From Schoenoplectus triqueter (Eukaryota > Streptophyta > Magnoliopsida > Poales > Cyperaceae), in contig CAXKVV010000043.1 of the NCBI GenBank assembly GCA_964058805.1, positions 310,001-374,000 on the forward strand: a stretch of 64,000 nt of DNA. The letters run 5' to 3'. Positions 35,248-48,468 of this stretch are shown here, piece by piece. The notes beneath the pieces were generated by a model. That model worked only from the letters and a program-made list of their open reading frames with translations, ran no database searches and was not told the origin of the DNA. Each line of letters begins with the position of its first letter. Within the stretch, counting starts at the first letter, position 1. Position numbers and translations under genes: made by a program.

Positions 35248-37156
35248 ATGGCAGCTTCAGCTCGAATCTCCCACTTCGACCCCTTCATCTCCCCTCCTCT
35301 CGCCTCTCGGAAACCCCACCTCTCTATCTCTATCTCTCGCTTCTCGCCTTCTCTCAGCTCCCTCTCTCTCTCTCTTCCTTCTCTCTCTCTCCCCCCATCC
35401 AGCACCTCAATTAAACCCAACTACCGACATCGCGTACACGCTTTCATTAGAAATATATCAGAATCGGAATCTGTACCCATCGCCAAGGAGCCCGAGGAGC
35501 TGGATGCGAGCATTCCTACTGGACCTGGGGTTTATGGTGTTTACGACGCTAATGGAGAGCTCCAGTTCATTGGCATCTCTCGCAATATCTACTCCAGTGT
35601 AGACAAGCACAGGAAGTCTGTTCCCGAGCTCTGCTCCTCTGTTAAGGTCATCATCTTTTCTATTGCATATTGCGAATTGCATTCTGCCTTCCTAGTTTTG
35701 ATGAGCATTAAAGACATCGGATGCTATGTTTAATGCTATTTCTTGGATCATGTGCGTACCTCTATGGTTTTCTATACTCTATGAAATAGATTCATAATTT
35801 TAGGAGTTTTGGGAAGAAAAACAAATAATTTGCTTTCCTTTTTTAATTTAGCTAATATATATCAAGTTGCTCTTTGGGTCCCAAAAGTTTCAAGCTTCTG
35901 TTTTGATCTTCAATGGATTTAATCTGTGCCACTTCGGGGGATGTTTTATTTATCTAATTTGGTGAAATTTCTCGAAATTGCATTGGCCCAATGATAGTTA
36001 CTTCCTAACGTCGCCAGCTAAATTCAGAAAAGCACAGTTTCTTTCAGTTTTTTCCTCCAAATTATGAAGGTTCCTTAAAATTAAAATCTTTTGCAATTTC
36101 TCACCATGGATTAGAATTGTTCCATCAGAATCTCACTGCAGACCTAATGATTTGTTAGCTTTATGTTACTAAGGCGGTGAAGTCAGTCATTGACAAGTGT
36201 TCCATGAGAGAGAGAGAGACCATGGAAAGTTCCACTAGTCAGCCAAGGATATATTTTTCTGAAGAATAAACTAAAGAAATCTCAGCCCTTGGGCAGATTT
36301 GAGGGTGAAGATAAAAACTATGGCACACTACTCCAACTACGGCAGGAGCTCTGGACTTGCTCCTACTTTAGTCCATGCTGTCATTTTTAGTAAAAGAAAA
36401 TGATTTAATGTTTGAATTAAAAACATTTGTACCGACCTGCATTTTTGGAAGAGCATAAAGCAGCAACAACAATAGCAGCTTAGCAGCTAAGGTTATGACG
36501 GCTAAATACAGTTAGACTCTATTGGGACCAAATTGGTAGTTAGTATATATCTGAATAATTTAAGTTGAAGCTTGACTGCTCTGTGGGTGTCCATGTTGCT
36601 ACATATTTTCTGAATACATGCTATTTTTCTAATGCATGATTAAAAATGGGACATGCAGGTAGGACCTGCGGACACTGCCACACCAGATCGAACGGTCCTG
36701 CAATCCGCATGGAAATCCTGGATTGAAGAGCACATAACAGTGACCGGAAACCCCCCTCCGGGCAACGTACAGGGCAACTACACCTGGATTGGCGCACCAC
36801 CAGACCTCCGTTTGACTCCAGGCCGCCATGTCAGCCTGAATGTCCCATTAGAAAAACTAATTGACCGGCTTGTTAAAGATCACAAAGTGGTGGCTTTCAT
36901 CAAGGGATCAAGGCGGGCACCACAGTGTGGCTTCTCTCAAAAGGTTGTCGGCATCTTGGAGTCACATGGGGTCGACTTTGTGTCAGTAGATGTACTGGAT
37001 GAAGAACATAATTATGGACTGAGAGAGAAATTGAAGAGTTACAGCAATTGGCCAACCTTCCCACAAGTGTTTGTAGGAGGTGAGTTGGTTGGGGGGTGTG
37101 ATATCCTTTCTGATTTGGCTCAGAAAGGAGAGCTTAAGGCAGTTTTTCAGAAATAA
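35248..37156 (+). CDS. GRXS16: Plastid CGFS monothiol glutaredoxin with GIY-YIG-like domain
   Basis: Two exons, 35248-35646 and 36659-37156, joined in phase 0, giving 298 aa (Arabidopsis GRXS16 is 293 aa). Such glutaredoxins handle Fe-S clusters and redox control in the stroma. Residues 1-66 are Ser/Leu/Pro-rich with no acidic residue besides Asp11, as in a transit peptide. Residues 93-112 carry the GIY-YIG-like signature (GVYGVYD, then QFIGIS), a domain fused to glutaredoxin only in this plant subfamily. The C-terminal domain has APQCGFSQ with the active Cys at 223, then [19 protein letters not shown], which forms the glutathione and cluster-binding side. The ATG at 35248 is the first in frame after the promoter and begins MAASA, a common plastid start. 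A pure C18 tract lies 66 bp after the stop. Confidence 0.96.
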
Positions 37157-37222
37157 TTTATTTTTATTCAAAATAGGGGAAAAAATGTTTTGTACCAGGA
37201 ACAGGAAATATGGAAAAAATGA

Positions 37223-37240
37223 CCCCCCCCCCCCCCCCCC
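37223..37240 (+). repeat. Poly-C tract (18 C) in the presumed GRXS16 3' UTR
   Basis: Eighteen consecutive C between GA and TTTAG, 67 bp after the stop codon. Homopolymer C of this length is uncommon in an AT-rich plant genome and is also a place where sequencing errors gather. Confidence 0.9.
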
Positions 37241-38169
37241 TTTAGTGCTCTTTGGGTGAGGTTATGTGTGATCTCAGTCGTTTTGAATAACAATTAATTG
37301 ATTTGTTTTCGTTAGTATTATATGAACTTATAATCTGGAATTAGGGTGATTAGTGATTGGCATTTGATGTTTATATATGTCTATCATGTAGCCATCCAAA
37401 ATGATATTAATATTAATATAATGTTTAATTATATGATTAATGAGATAGTAGAAAGTTATGTTATCTTAACTATATTTTATTTCTTATATATGTCTATCAT
37501 TTAGCCGAGGAAGAGAATCAGAGGGAATTGTCCATCCCTATTAATTAATTAGGTCCCTTTCATGTATTATAATTATCTGTTAAATAAAAATGTCTATAAC
37601 CTTTTTGTCAAAAAATTATACGCATGTGGCACTATATTCTTGATCCTTAAAGTTTAAAATTATTTCTTTCAGTTTTTTATTAAAAGTATTACTCAGTCAC
37701 CATTTAATTCTTAAAGTTCCAGAGTATCATTTCATTGTTTAAAAGTTTAAATTTGAATCAAAGTGATCATAGATTTAACATCCGTTGAAAGAAAAAAAAA
37801 ATGAAAATTTACCTGTCATAACGCTCCTCTTAATGTTTCTGTTAAAGCTTAATGTAAATGCAATCATCAAACAATGCAAATAGTATAAAAATATATATAA
37901 TTATTTGAACTGAATCTTTCAACTCATAATATTTCACAAATTCAATTTGACTTAGTTTATATTTTCATAAGCTAAACTTAAGCTAAATCCAATCGACACA
38001 CCACTTCAGCATCAAGATTAAAATGTTCATTTTAATAGTTAAGAGGACATCAGCTCATGATTCTATTCCGTTTTTATATTCTTCTTCTTTCTAGAATAGC
38101 TCATAAACATAGTTGTCCATTACATTTTTTGTCTGTATAAATTCTTTTTTCTTTTTTCTTTTGCTGATA
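37241..38169. other. Intergenic AT-rich sequence downstream of GRXS16
   Basis: No gene or bounded element recognised. The first part probably contains the GRXS16 polyadenylation region; the rest is AT-rich and featureless. Confidence 0.45.
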
Positions 38170-38657
38170 ATTGGCAGAGGGTGTAAATTTATGCGGGTAA
38201 TATCCGTTTATATTTTATCAGTATCTGAAAATTTATATACGGACTTTCGAATATCTGAATAAAAAAAATACGGATACGATTTTTTATTTTAATTATTCAT
38301 ACTCGAATACTAGATATATAATATATTATTTTAAATATATTATAATATTATAATTGGGTAGATATTATAAATTTTAATATTTAAAATTAGTAATATACTT
38401 TTAAATAAATAATAGTATTGAATTTTATTGTATATTTTAATAGATTTTATAAATAATAAGTGAATTTTATGTTTATCTTTGATAATATAAGTTTTTAAAT
38501 AATATATATGTATTATCCGTATTTGTATCTAAAATTATCTATATTTATATTTGTATCGATGAATGTTTATATTCATATTAGAAAATTAAAACTGATATGG
38601 ATACAGTTTTTACCACAATTTGACCGTATCTGATCTGTTTGCATCCTTGATTGGCAG
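38170..38657. mobile_element. 472-bp hAT-type MITE, perfect 8-bp TSD
   Basis: The element is 38178-38649, between identical 8-mers ATTGGCAG (38170-38177 and 38650-38657). The ends AGGGTGTAAAT and TTTGCATCCTT form a weak inverted repeat. Near both ends are ATACGGATA/GATACAG words in opposite orientation. The related element at 52911-53268 has the same layout (GGGTGT end, then ATACGGAT words). No open frame. Confidence 0.8.
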
Positions 38658-39138
38658 TATAGTCTTTAATAGTTAAATCTTGATCAACTTATTATTTCAG
38701 AGGAGGGATGACTTGACCGTGTTTATATTAGTAATATTAATAATGATATTTCAATTAAATTAGATTCATTAAAAATAATAAGTATATTTATACAAAATAC
38801 TGTTGAATTTATAAATTAGTTATGTTTCAAATTTCATGCAATTTAATACAATTCCGTAACCTACTTAACAATATTAAATTGGACCCTCTAAAATTGCATA
38901 AAGAAAATTTAATGTTTATTATGGCTATCAATCAAGACTTAAATTATATGAAATTTCAAATACTATCAATCTTGATGTTCACTAATATATCTATAAATTT
39001 TTGAATTTTTTTTTTTAATTTATTTGAAATCTCATTCTTAGTATTGTTAAGTTAAGCATTGCCAATTGTCCTTCTTAGCTATTTTATTCTATGCAATTTT
39101 GGTTAGCTAAAATTTAATTAATAGAAGTATATATATAT
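38658..39138. other. AT-rich spacer, nothing recognised
   Basis: A 60-codon frame at 38822-39004 is AT-rich and has no domain. No element ends seen. Confidence 0.4.
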
Positions 39139-39535
39139 AGTGCGACTATGGTGCTTTGTAAAGCACAGAGACGTTATGTATTTTATGTTTTATTATTAAT
39201 TTCAAGTCAGAAATAATTGATCTGAATCGTTCAATTTAATTTTCATATCAAAATCTACTAGTAAACCAAATTTTATATTTTATAAAATTTTTTTGCTATT
39301 TTTTCTGATGAGGAGAAAATAACTTGATCTGAGAATGTTGGTTCATCCAAAAATGACGGTTTTTCTCCTATCAAAAAAATAGCAAATAAATTCCAAAAAA
39401 TATAAAATTTGGTTTACTAATAAATTTTGATATGGAGATTAGATTGAGCGGTTTGGATCGATCATTTCTGACTTAAAATTAATAATAGAACGTAAAGCAC
39501 ACAACGCTCTTGTGCTTTGTAAAGCACCATATCCT
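39139..39535. mobile_element. Foldback MITE, type IV copy 2
   Basis: The left end GACTATGGTGCTTTGTAAAG and right end GCTTTGTAAAGCACCATA are inverted copies. The interior is collinear with 11361-11770 but partly in the opposite orientation, as expected for a foldback. It stands inside a TA microsatellite: TATATATATA to the left, a 71-bp TA run to the right. Confidence 0.85.
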
Positions 39536-39540
39536 AATTT

Positions 39541-41403
<1,863 letters not shown>

Positions 41404-44400
41404 TCAGTTTATAATAATCTTACAAGGCAACAATGGCGAACCAGCCAAGCTTTCTCCTTCCCTTAAAGGTTCCTTTTCACAAGCTACCAGCCTAAAAACA
41501 CCCGACCCCAAAAGCCGAGTACATCTTTGCTTCAACTCTCCGAAACTAGCTCTTAAAACCGTCTCCACCCACTTGTGTATTGTTCTTCTCTCTTCTACAG
41601 CCAGAATTTGCTCCATAACATCCATTTCAATCTCCAACTGGCAACTCCATGGACCAAACTTTTCACAAAATATCCCATTCACATTCCATAACACCTCGTC
41701 AGCCAGGGCATTATAGTTAAAGGCACTAAATTCAACCTTTTGGTCTAGTTTCTCAAATAGTTCCTCAACCCAAGTATCGAAATCATCTTCTGATGCAGAA
41801 TCGTTCTCTGGTTCATCTTTTGATTCCTCAATAGACAGGTTCAAGTCAAGCCCCAGGTGAGGCCTTTTCGGGGATCCGTAACATGTACCGCTCTTGCGTT
41901 TAGCTGAGTCACATCTCCGAGTTAACACAACCCTTCCACTTGAGGAATTCCCAATCAATGCATTAGCTGAGTCCATTACAATCTTCATTTTTCGGCTTTG
42001 TGCTGAAAGAATATTCGCCTCGGCAAAATTGGAATATTTTTTGGAAGGAGACAGTATGGTTTTTCTTCCAGCAGATAAAAGGAATATTCTACCACCTATA
42101 CCTATCTCTCTATTGGATGAATCCAGAAGCTTACCATTGTTTACTGCATTGTTCAAACTCTTTTGCTCCAAGAAATCAGCCTTATCTACATTTTCAATAT
42201 AAACAACAGCAGAGGGCTTTCTCGCAATTTCACTTGCTATGTAATCAATGCTTGTCATCCCATGATGTCTCGCATTGAAGCACATGCTCAGATCGCTCTT
42301 GCTCAAGTCGACAGAAACCAAGTTATCTATTCTGCCAGATACCATTTCTGCAAGTGCAGCTGCAACTCTCTTTTGTGCAACTTGATCACCACCTTGAAAC
42401 CCTAGCCAGATACCCCGTCGACTCAGACCTGGGACAATGCTAGGATTAACCCTAGAGCTAATCACAGAACTAATATGTTTCAGTGCCTCCTCCTGACGAC
42501 CAACCCGTTTGTACAGATCGGCCAAAAATGACTTGTAACTATTTACATCAGGAATACACAAATCCCGACTTGTGGTAACTGGATTCGCATTGAGGTTAAG
42601 CTGGGAAGGCGACCTGGCTTTTGGGCTCTCGGTTTTATTGGGTGGAGGTCCCTGAGGAGTTGCCAGGGCCAGATCAGTTGTGACGGAAGTCGCTGATGAA
42701 GGAGATGCATGACCTTCAGATCCATCCAAGTGGAGTTGCTCGCTTTTGGAGTTCCTTGGTTGGAGCTTTGAGATCAAATCTTCATCTCCAAGATTGGTGC
42801 TTGAAGGAAGTGAGATGCTCTGAATGGGACGATTTGGTTTAGGCAGGGTGACCATAGCAGGGCTTTGGGTTACAGGTGCAATGCCAGGGATCAAGGAATA
42901 GTTATTCTCTGATGCAACTATTCTTGGGGAATAACTAGTGTGGAGGCGGTGGCAGTAGTCGTTCCATTTCTTTTGCAGGTTTGCAATTTTGCCATTCAAC
43001 ACCAACTTATTATCATCTGAGGTCTGCACTACATGAAATAGAAAAACATGATTTTTTACCAAAAGCAAGAATAGTTCAAAAATCTGCATTTTTTTTCATG
43101 CTCCTGAAACTTTTTGAAATTGACGTGTGTAACAGCTCACAAGGAAAACTTGACTGAACTCAGAGCTTTTCCAGCTTAACAGTTAAGGTTTTATCGATAC
43201 TGTCATTCTAGTAAACCAGACCTTCTGGCTTTCTGGCAATAATTAACTGCTGAAATTACCAAACCCTCAACTAAAAGTATAAACCAAAAGGCACTTTACC
43301 TTTGCAGTATCCCCTAATCCATTGGCAACAGCACCTGAGTTAGATTTTGACATCCAAGAAGGCAAATTTGAATGGACTTGGTCAACAGCCTCCATTGAAC
43401 TTGCCTTTAGAATTGCCATGGCCTCATGCTCATAATTATAGTTGCAGCTTTGACACCTTGCACCAGGCTCATACTGGTATGGGCTGTTCACCACTCCCAC
43501 TGGCTCAAATGTTTCAGGAAAGAAACCCTGAAATGGAACAAAACTGTACCAGAAAAAAAAAATAGAAAGCATAAGTTATCCCATATGTAAATTGAAAATT
43601 GAGTAACTAATGTAGATTGAACTTCATTAGTACAATAATAATAATTTAGCATAATATCACTTTCCAACAAACAAAGAAGATATACATACCTAGTCAATTA
43701 ATTTATCATTTATATGTTTTCAACGATTTATATAGATTAAAAGACAGGTAGCAAGACAAACCAGTGTTGACTTTTGCCGTAGCAAGCAGCTACTAAAAGA
43801 AAAAAAAAATAAAGATACACTACTATAAACAAATCAATAACTAAATTAATATATTTGGAATAAAGCAAGAACAAACAAACAAATGGATACTTGGACAAGA
43901 ATTTGTTAAAAGACAGGTAGCAAGACAAACCTATGAGCTTTGTTAAAGCAGCCAGTTGCAGTTCCATTAGTCCTTGCAGGAGTAATGGGCAATATTCGGA
44001 GCTCCCAATCCTTATCCACCAATGGATACTTGGACAAGAATTTCAAGTAGGTCTCATAGTTCTTCGACCATCCCATAACCCAAACCCGGCCCCGCTCCAA
44101 AACCCGTGAGACCTCCGAAACAGCACGACCTGCCTTCTCCCCTTCAAGCAGCTCATTCAAATCCCCAACACTCAAAACCACCCCGGGGCCAGGCACATCA
44201 AGAAACCTGTTAACTGTATCCTCAATCCGATCAGCTACATCCAAATCCACGTCAAAAATTTGAATTCCCTCGAGTTCTGGTGGGAACAAAGACCAGTTAC
44301 GCCGATTAATGGTTCCAGAGAAATCCCTTGCAGCATCAGCAGCACCTCCTCCAACAAGCATGGGGTTATGGCCATTGCCTGAATCCCGGAACAATATTTC

Positions 44401-45084
44401 CCCAATTTTGCGACAGTGTTCATCCCCTGAGCTCGCAACAGACCCAATAAGCTCATCAGACCCATTGGAGAAGCTACAGAGAAACAGAGGAGGGCACCTG
44501 CGCGGAAACCTAAGGATGGGCGGTGGAGTAGGTCGCAAAACAGCGAGCTTTATATCAGAGCTTCTAAACCCAGCTTCTGCAAAAACCCTGCTGACAACGG
44601 GGTCATCCAGAATAGCCAGAATCAATTGCTGCAACTCGACTTTCACTCCAGGGAAGGAGGAGGAGGAGGTAGCACAAGTCTGGCTGTGGTGCTGATAGAG
44701 ATGGAAGGTATCAGGATTTCGCCTCTGGTTGGCCTGAGAACGCTTGATGGCGGCCATGAGGGAGTTGGAGACGGGAGGTTCGTCGAGTGGTGGTGCAGGT
44801 GAAGAGGAAGAGGAAGAGGAAGGAGAGGAGCAGGAGGGGAGGCGATCCAAGGCGACGCTGAAGCATAGTTCGAGAGCTTTGAACTGGAGGCGGGGGGAGT
44901 AGGCGGCGCTTCGGGAGCGGGAGAGAGCATCGCGGAGGAGGGGAGAGGAGAGGAGACTGGAGATGAAATGGAGAGAGGTGGTCTGGGCGTGGGAGCGGCG
45001 GCGAGCGGTGGATAGGGCGGCGTCGAGAGCGGTGGAGGCCTCGGGCGTGAGACAGGCGCGCGCTGCGGTCACCGGAGTAGGCAT
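41404..45084 (-). CDS. SMXL6/7/8 (D53-like) strigolactone-pathway repressor
   Basis: Clp-ATPase-like nuclear repressor. In its clade, strigolactone-bound D14 and the F-box protein MAX2 trigger its destruction, releasing genes that control branching. Exons in gene order: 45084-43931, 43543-43300, 43023-41404, giving 1005 aa (Arabidopsis SMXL7 is 1002). Residues 1-180 are the double Clp-N domain, starting MPTPVTAARACLTPEA with RRRSHAQTTSLH and PPVSNSLMAAIKRSQANQRR, very close to SMXL6/7. Then come CPPLFLCSF, the first ATPase-like region to about 375, SFVPFQGFF at the exon 1/2 join, the middle region, and the second ATPase-like region. The EAR motif LDLNL (858-862; 41836-41850) recruits TOPLESS. 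Oddities: HGMT (720-723) where RGKT is expected, and no usable P-loop upstream (GGDQVAQK in place of a G-x4-GK pattern). The clade call rests on the N-terminus and middle region. Confidence 0.95.
43738..44046. repeat. Split direct duplication across the SMXL exon 1/intron 1 border
   Basis: Two words occur in the same order twice: TAAAAGACAGGTAGCAAGAC (about 43739 and 43910) and AATGGATACTTGGACAAGAA (about 43883 and 44022). On the gene strand the first contains the intron 1 donor, GTTTGTCTTGC, and the second is exon 1 coding sequence. The middle parts have diverged in the intronic copy. Intron 1 therefore carries a second copy of its own donor. Confidence 0.75.
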
Positions 45085-45398
45085 GGGGAAGGAGCAGAGG
45101 GCATGTAAATATGTAATAAAAAAGGGAAAGGGGGAGAGAGAGATATTTTATTGTTTTTTCAGGGGGGTGAATGAATAAAAAAAGGGGGATGGAGATTGGA
45201 GGAGGAGGAGGAGGAGGAGGCCAGGACCCAGGAGATTTGGGAGAAGAAGAGAATGGGGGATTAAAAAAGAGGGGAAAATGGAAATATCACTGCTCTGCTC
45301 TTTTTTGTTGTGTATGATTTGATCAGCATAGCAATGAGTAGTGAGTAGTGAATTAGCACTGATGCTTGATTGTGTGACGTGTCTCATTTTTCATCACT

Positions 45399-45442
45399 GC
45401 CACTTGTCACTTGTCACGTGCCACTTGTCACTTGCCACTTGG
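45399..45442. promoter_or_regulatory. G-box inside a CACTTGTCA repeat cluster, upstream of SMXL
   Basis: GCCACTTGTCACTTGTCACG is followed by TGCCACTTGTCACTTGCCAC, about four ACTTGTC/ACTTGCC units with one palindromic G-box CACGTG (45415-45420) in the middle. It lies about 330 bp upstream of the SMXL start codon. G-boxes bind bHLH and bZIP factors; use at this gene is inference. Confidence 0.5.
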
Positions 45443-45504
45443 CGGTGGCGGCAGGCCCCTCCTTGAGATTTGAGAATGACTGAGTCAATGAGCATGAGAT
45501 GGTG

Positions 45505-48468
45505 CTATGCTCTAGTGTTTTAAAATCGGGTCAGGTAGGGACGGGTTAGAACATGTTCATTTTGGGAGTTAGGTCGTGACCCGTCCTAGACTCATCGGGT
45601 CGGACGAGTCGGGTCCAAGGGTGAGGTGAGTCGGGTCGGGTGGGACGGTTCGGCGGGTCAATTTTTTTTTTAATTTCAAAAAATTTAAAAATTAACAAAT
45701 AAATTCTTAAAATTTCTAAAATTTCTCAAAAATTTTGAAAAATTAAAAAATAATTATTTAAAATATATAACAACTTATATTCTTGACGAAAAAAATTATT
45801 TTATTTTTTTGTCATTTTTGTTCAAAGTTCAAAAATAATAAAAAAATTCAAATAAAATCTAAAAAATTATAAAAATCCGAAAATATTTATTTAAAAATCA
45901 AATATAATCTTCAATGATATGACTTAAAATAAATTGAAATAAAATTTTAAATAAAATAATTTAAGTAAAAAAATAAATAAAATCTTAAAGAATTATAAAA
46001 TGATAGAATTTTAAAAAAGTGAGGAAAAAATTTAAATATCATAAAAATTAAAATAAATGGGTTAAAAATAAATTTACCCTCCTCCTTTATTTCGGGTTTG
46101 GGACCGGCTATGTAATACCTAGGCGAAGTTCTAACTTTTTTTTATTAGTAAAGTTTATTGAAAAAAATCAAATAAGCATTGTAAATGCTAGAAAAATAAT
46201 AAAAATGGGAAAAAAATAAAGAATATAAGTGTTTAAAAATACCATCTCAAAATTCGAGTTCATATACCATAGATTATTTTTTGGCATACCATATGAGTCT
46301 CCATCCGCTTCTGTCATAAATTCACCGGATGATTGTTCTATGGGTGCATGTTGATTATGTTGTTCTGCATCAAACCAATCTTTCAAGCATACAAGTCGTT
46401 CGAATGTCTTTGCACCCAATCTGCTGTATTTATCTGTTAGTATCATGTTTGCTGAACTAAAACAGGATTCGAAAGGGACGGTTGACACGGGCACGAAAAA
46501 TATATCACGTGCTATCATGGCAAGAGTTGGATATGCAGTTTCATTCCTCTTCCAATAACCGAGGATGTCAATATCGTCGGGTTTCATATTTCCTAAGCAA
46601 TAACTAACTAATTCATTCATATTTATTTGCATTTGTGAATCGTCATCTTCCTCCAAGTCTCGCAATAATGTAGACCGACTATTGCTCCTGACATATTTCA
46701 AAAAATAAAAAAATAGTCTCACGATATTATAATAATATAACGACTTCGAATATTGTAAATATGTTAGATTTTAGTACCTAATATTATGAGGATTTGAAGA
46801 AAATGGTTGATCGTTTAGTTTGCATGAAGTTGGATGTTGTATAGATTGAACATGTCTTCCAATGCGGATGTCACACATTGTTCCTCCCCGATATGTGATA
46901 AATTTAGATTATTCTTATATCGTTCAAGCAATCTTATATTATACTTCTTCTTGAATGAAGGATGAAGATAATTGACAATAATTGTAATGAGAGGAACTTC
47001 GTCCTAATATTTTAGGAATTTTTTTCTCATGATTTCTATAATCGGTGACAGAGGCGAGTCACCGTGCACATCCTCCGCGATTCGATGAAGATCTATATTC
47101 TCAAAATCATGGTACAACTTGAAAAATAAAATAAATTAGTAATGAAATAATTTAAAATTTATAATGAAATAAATACAAGACGAAAAAAACAAACCTTGGA
47201 TATCAAATAGAGATGTTGAGGCAATTGATGCGCGGATGGTATGTACGAGCATGATAGTTGGACGGTTGCGTTGAAGAAAACTTCTAAAAATGTGTGAAGT
47301 TGTTCAAGGTGGTTCCATTCTTCCGTGGAGCATAATAAGGGTAATCTCGGGTGAGTTACGTAGGATCTCACTTATAGCATGTTTTATGGAAGAACACGGT
47401 GTAGCATTCTATATGTTGAATTATAACGTGTATATATGTCCCATAGTACTCTTAATTTGCTCAAATTTAATCGTCTACACAAGACATGAAAATCTTATTT
47501 TCTTATATTGTTAGAATAAATATGATGAAGACCATCTTTAAATTTATAAATTAAATTATTGACGGAAGTTGTCTTCAAACCCGCCTTACACAGTTAAACT
47601 AAGAATATGACATGCACATTTTTGGTGAAACATTCAACCATCCATAATTGGGTTTAGTGCACGTGTAAAATAATCAATAGATTTAATATTGTTGCTTGAA
47701 TTATCAAAAGAAATTGAAAATATTTTGTTCTCTAAATCTCTTTTCAAATTATACTCATGCAATACATTTATAATGGATTGATAAATAATTTGTGCGGTAT
47801 GCGAATAACTCAAATTTCTTTTATTGCTATATTCTTGTGAGAATTGAATTGATTTAAATTGTATTCTGCTGTCATTACACTTGAACATTAAGCCTCAAAT
47901 TAATTTATACATTTCTACCTTAGGTTCTTTACATTCTTGCACTATTTTGACATTTCAATACCACCATCCTAGAGCTTTCAAAAGTCTATCACTAACGATT
48001 AACGAATTAACGAGGGAGAGTTTGGTTTGGCGAATTGAGAAGAGAGAGAGTGAAGTTGTTTGTGTGAGGATATGAGATGAAATGGTGTGGTATTTATGGG
48101 GAAAAATTTTGAATTATGATTATTTATTTTTTTATTTTTTTATTTTTTTCGATTTTTTTTATTTTTTTGAATTACAGCGGGTTTGGGACGGGTTAGATTC
48201 TCGAGTTTCCCGGGTCGGGTCGGGCATGGGTTATGACGGGTCGGGTCAGGTCTAAAACGGGTCAGGTGTAGCACGGGTTTTTCTCAATTTTTTTTGCCCG
48301 CGCTCGTGCTAGACCCGCCGGTTCTAACGGATCACGGATCTGACGGATTTGAGCATGAATCGAGTCGGGACGGATCGCGACCACGGATCTGATCGGAACA
48401 GATCGGACGGATCGTGGCCACAGATCGGGCCTGACCTGTTGGTTTTTTTTTAAAACACTACTCTGCCC
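45505..48468 (-). mobile_element. 2.95-kb hAT transposon with ruined transposase
   Basis: The element is 45513-48460. It starts TAGTGTTTTAAAA and ends TTTTAAAACACTA, a perfect 13-bp inverted repeat. The flanking 8-mers CTATGCTC and CTCTGCCC match at six positions, so the TSD has aged. Both ends carry GGGTCGGG/GACGGGTC subterminal repeats. Its first 1.1 kb is closely similar to the deleted element at 5742-6872. The transposase is on the minus strand and broken. Confidence 0.88.
46168..48080 (-). pseudogene. hAT transposase (RICESLEEPER-like), disrupted
   Basis: Fragments in order on the minus strand: 47888-47634 (the SFDNSSNNIKSIDYF region of the RNase-H-like domain), 47371-47159 (STEEWNHLEQLHTFL, DUF4413-like), and 46722-46168 with a KRNETAYPTLAMIARDIF segment and the hATC dimerisation motif (ESCFSSANMILTD, RLGAKTFERLVCLKDWF). 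Stops and frameshifts separate them, and the N-terminal BED finger is not recognisable. These copies usually encode about 600-700 residues. Not functional. Confidence 0.85.

Noticed and set aside
35114..35602. 162-codon frame overlapping the first exon of GRXS16
   Set aside because: A shifted-frame shadow of the Ser/Leu-rich transit-peptide exon, which reads correctly in the 35248 frame.
44309..44695. 128-codon plus-strand frame
   Set aside because: Antisense shadow of SMXL exon 1.
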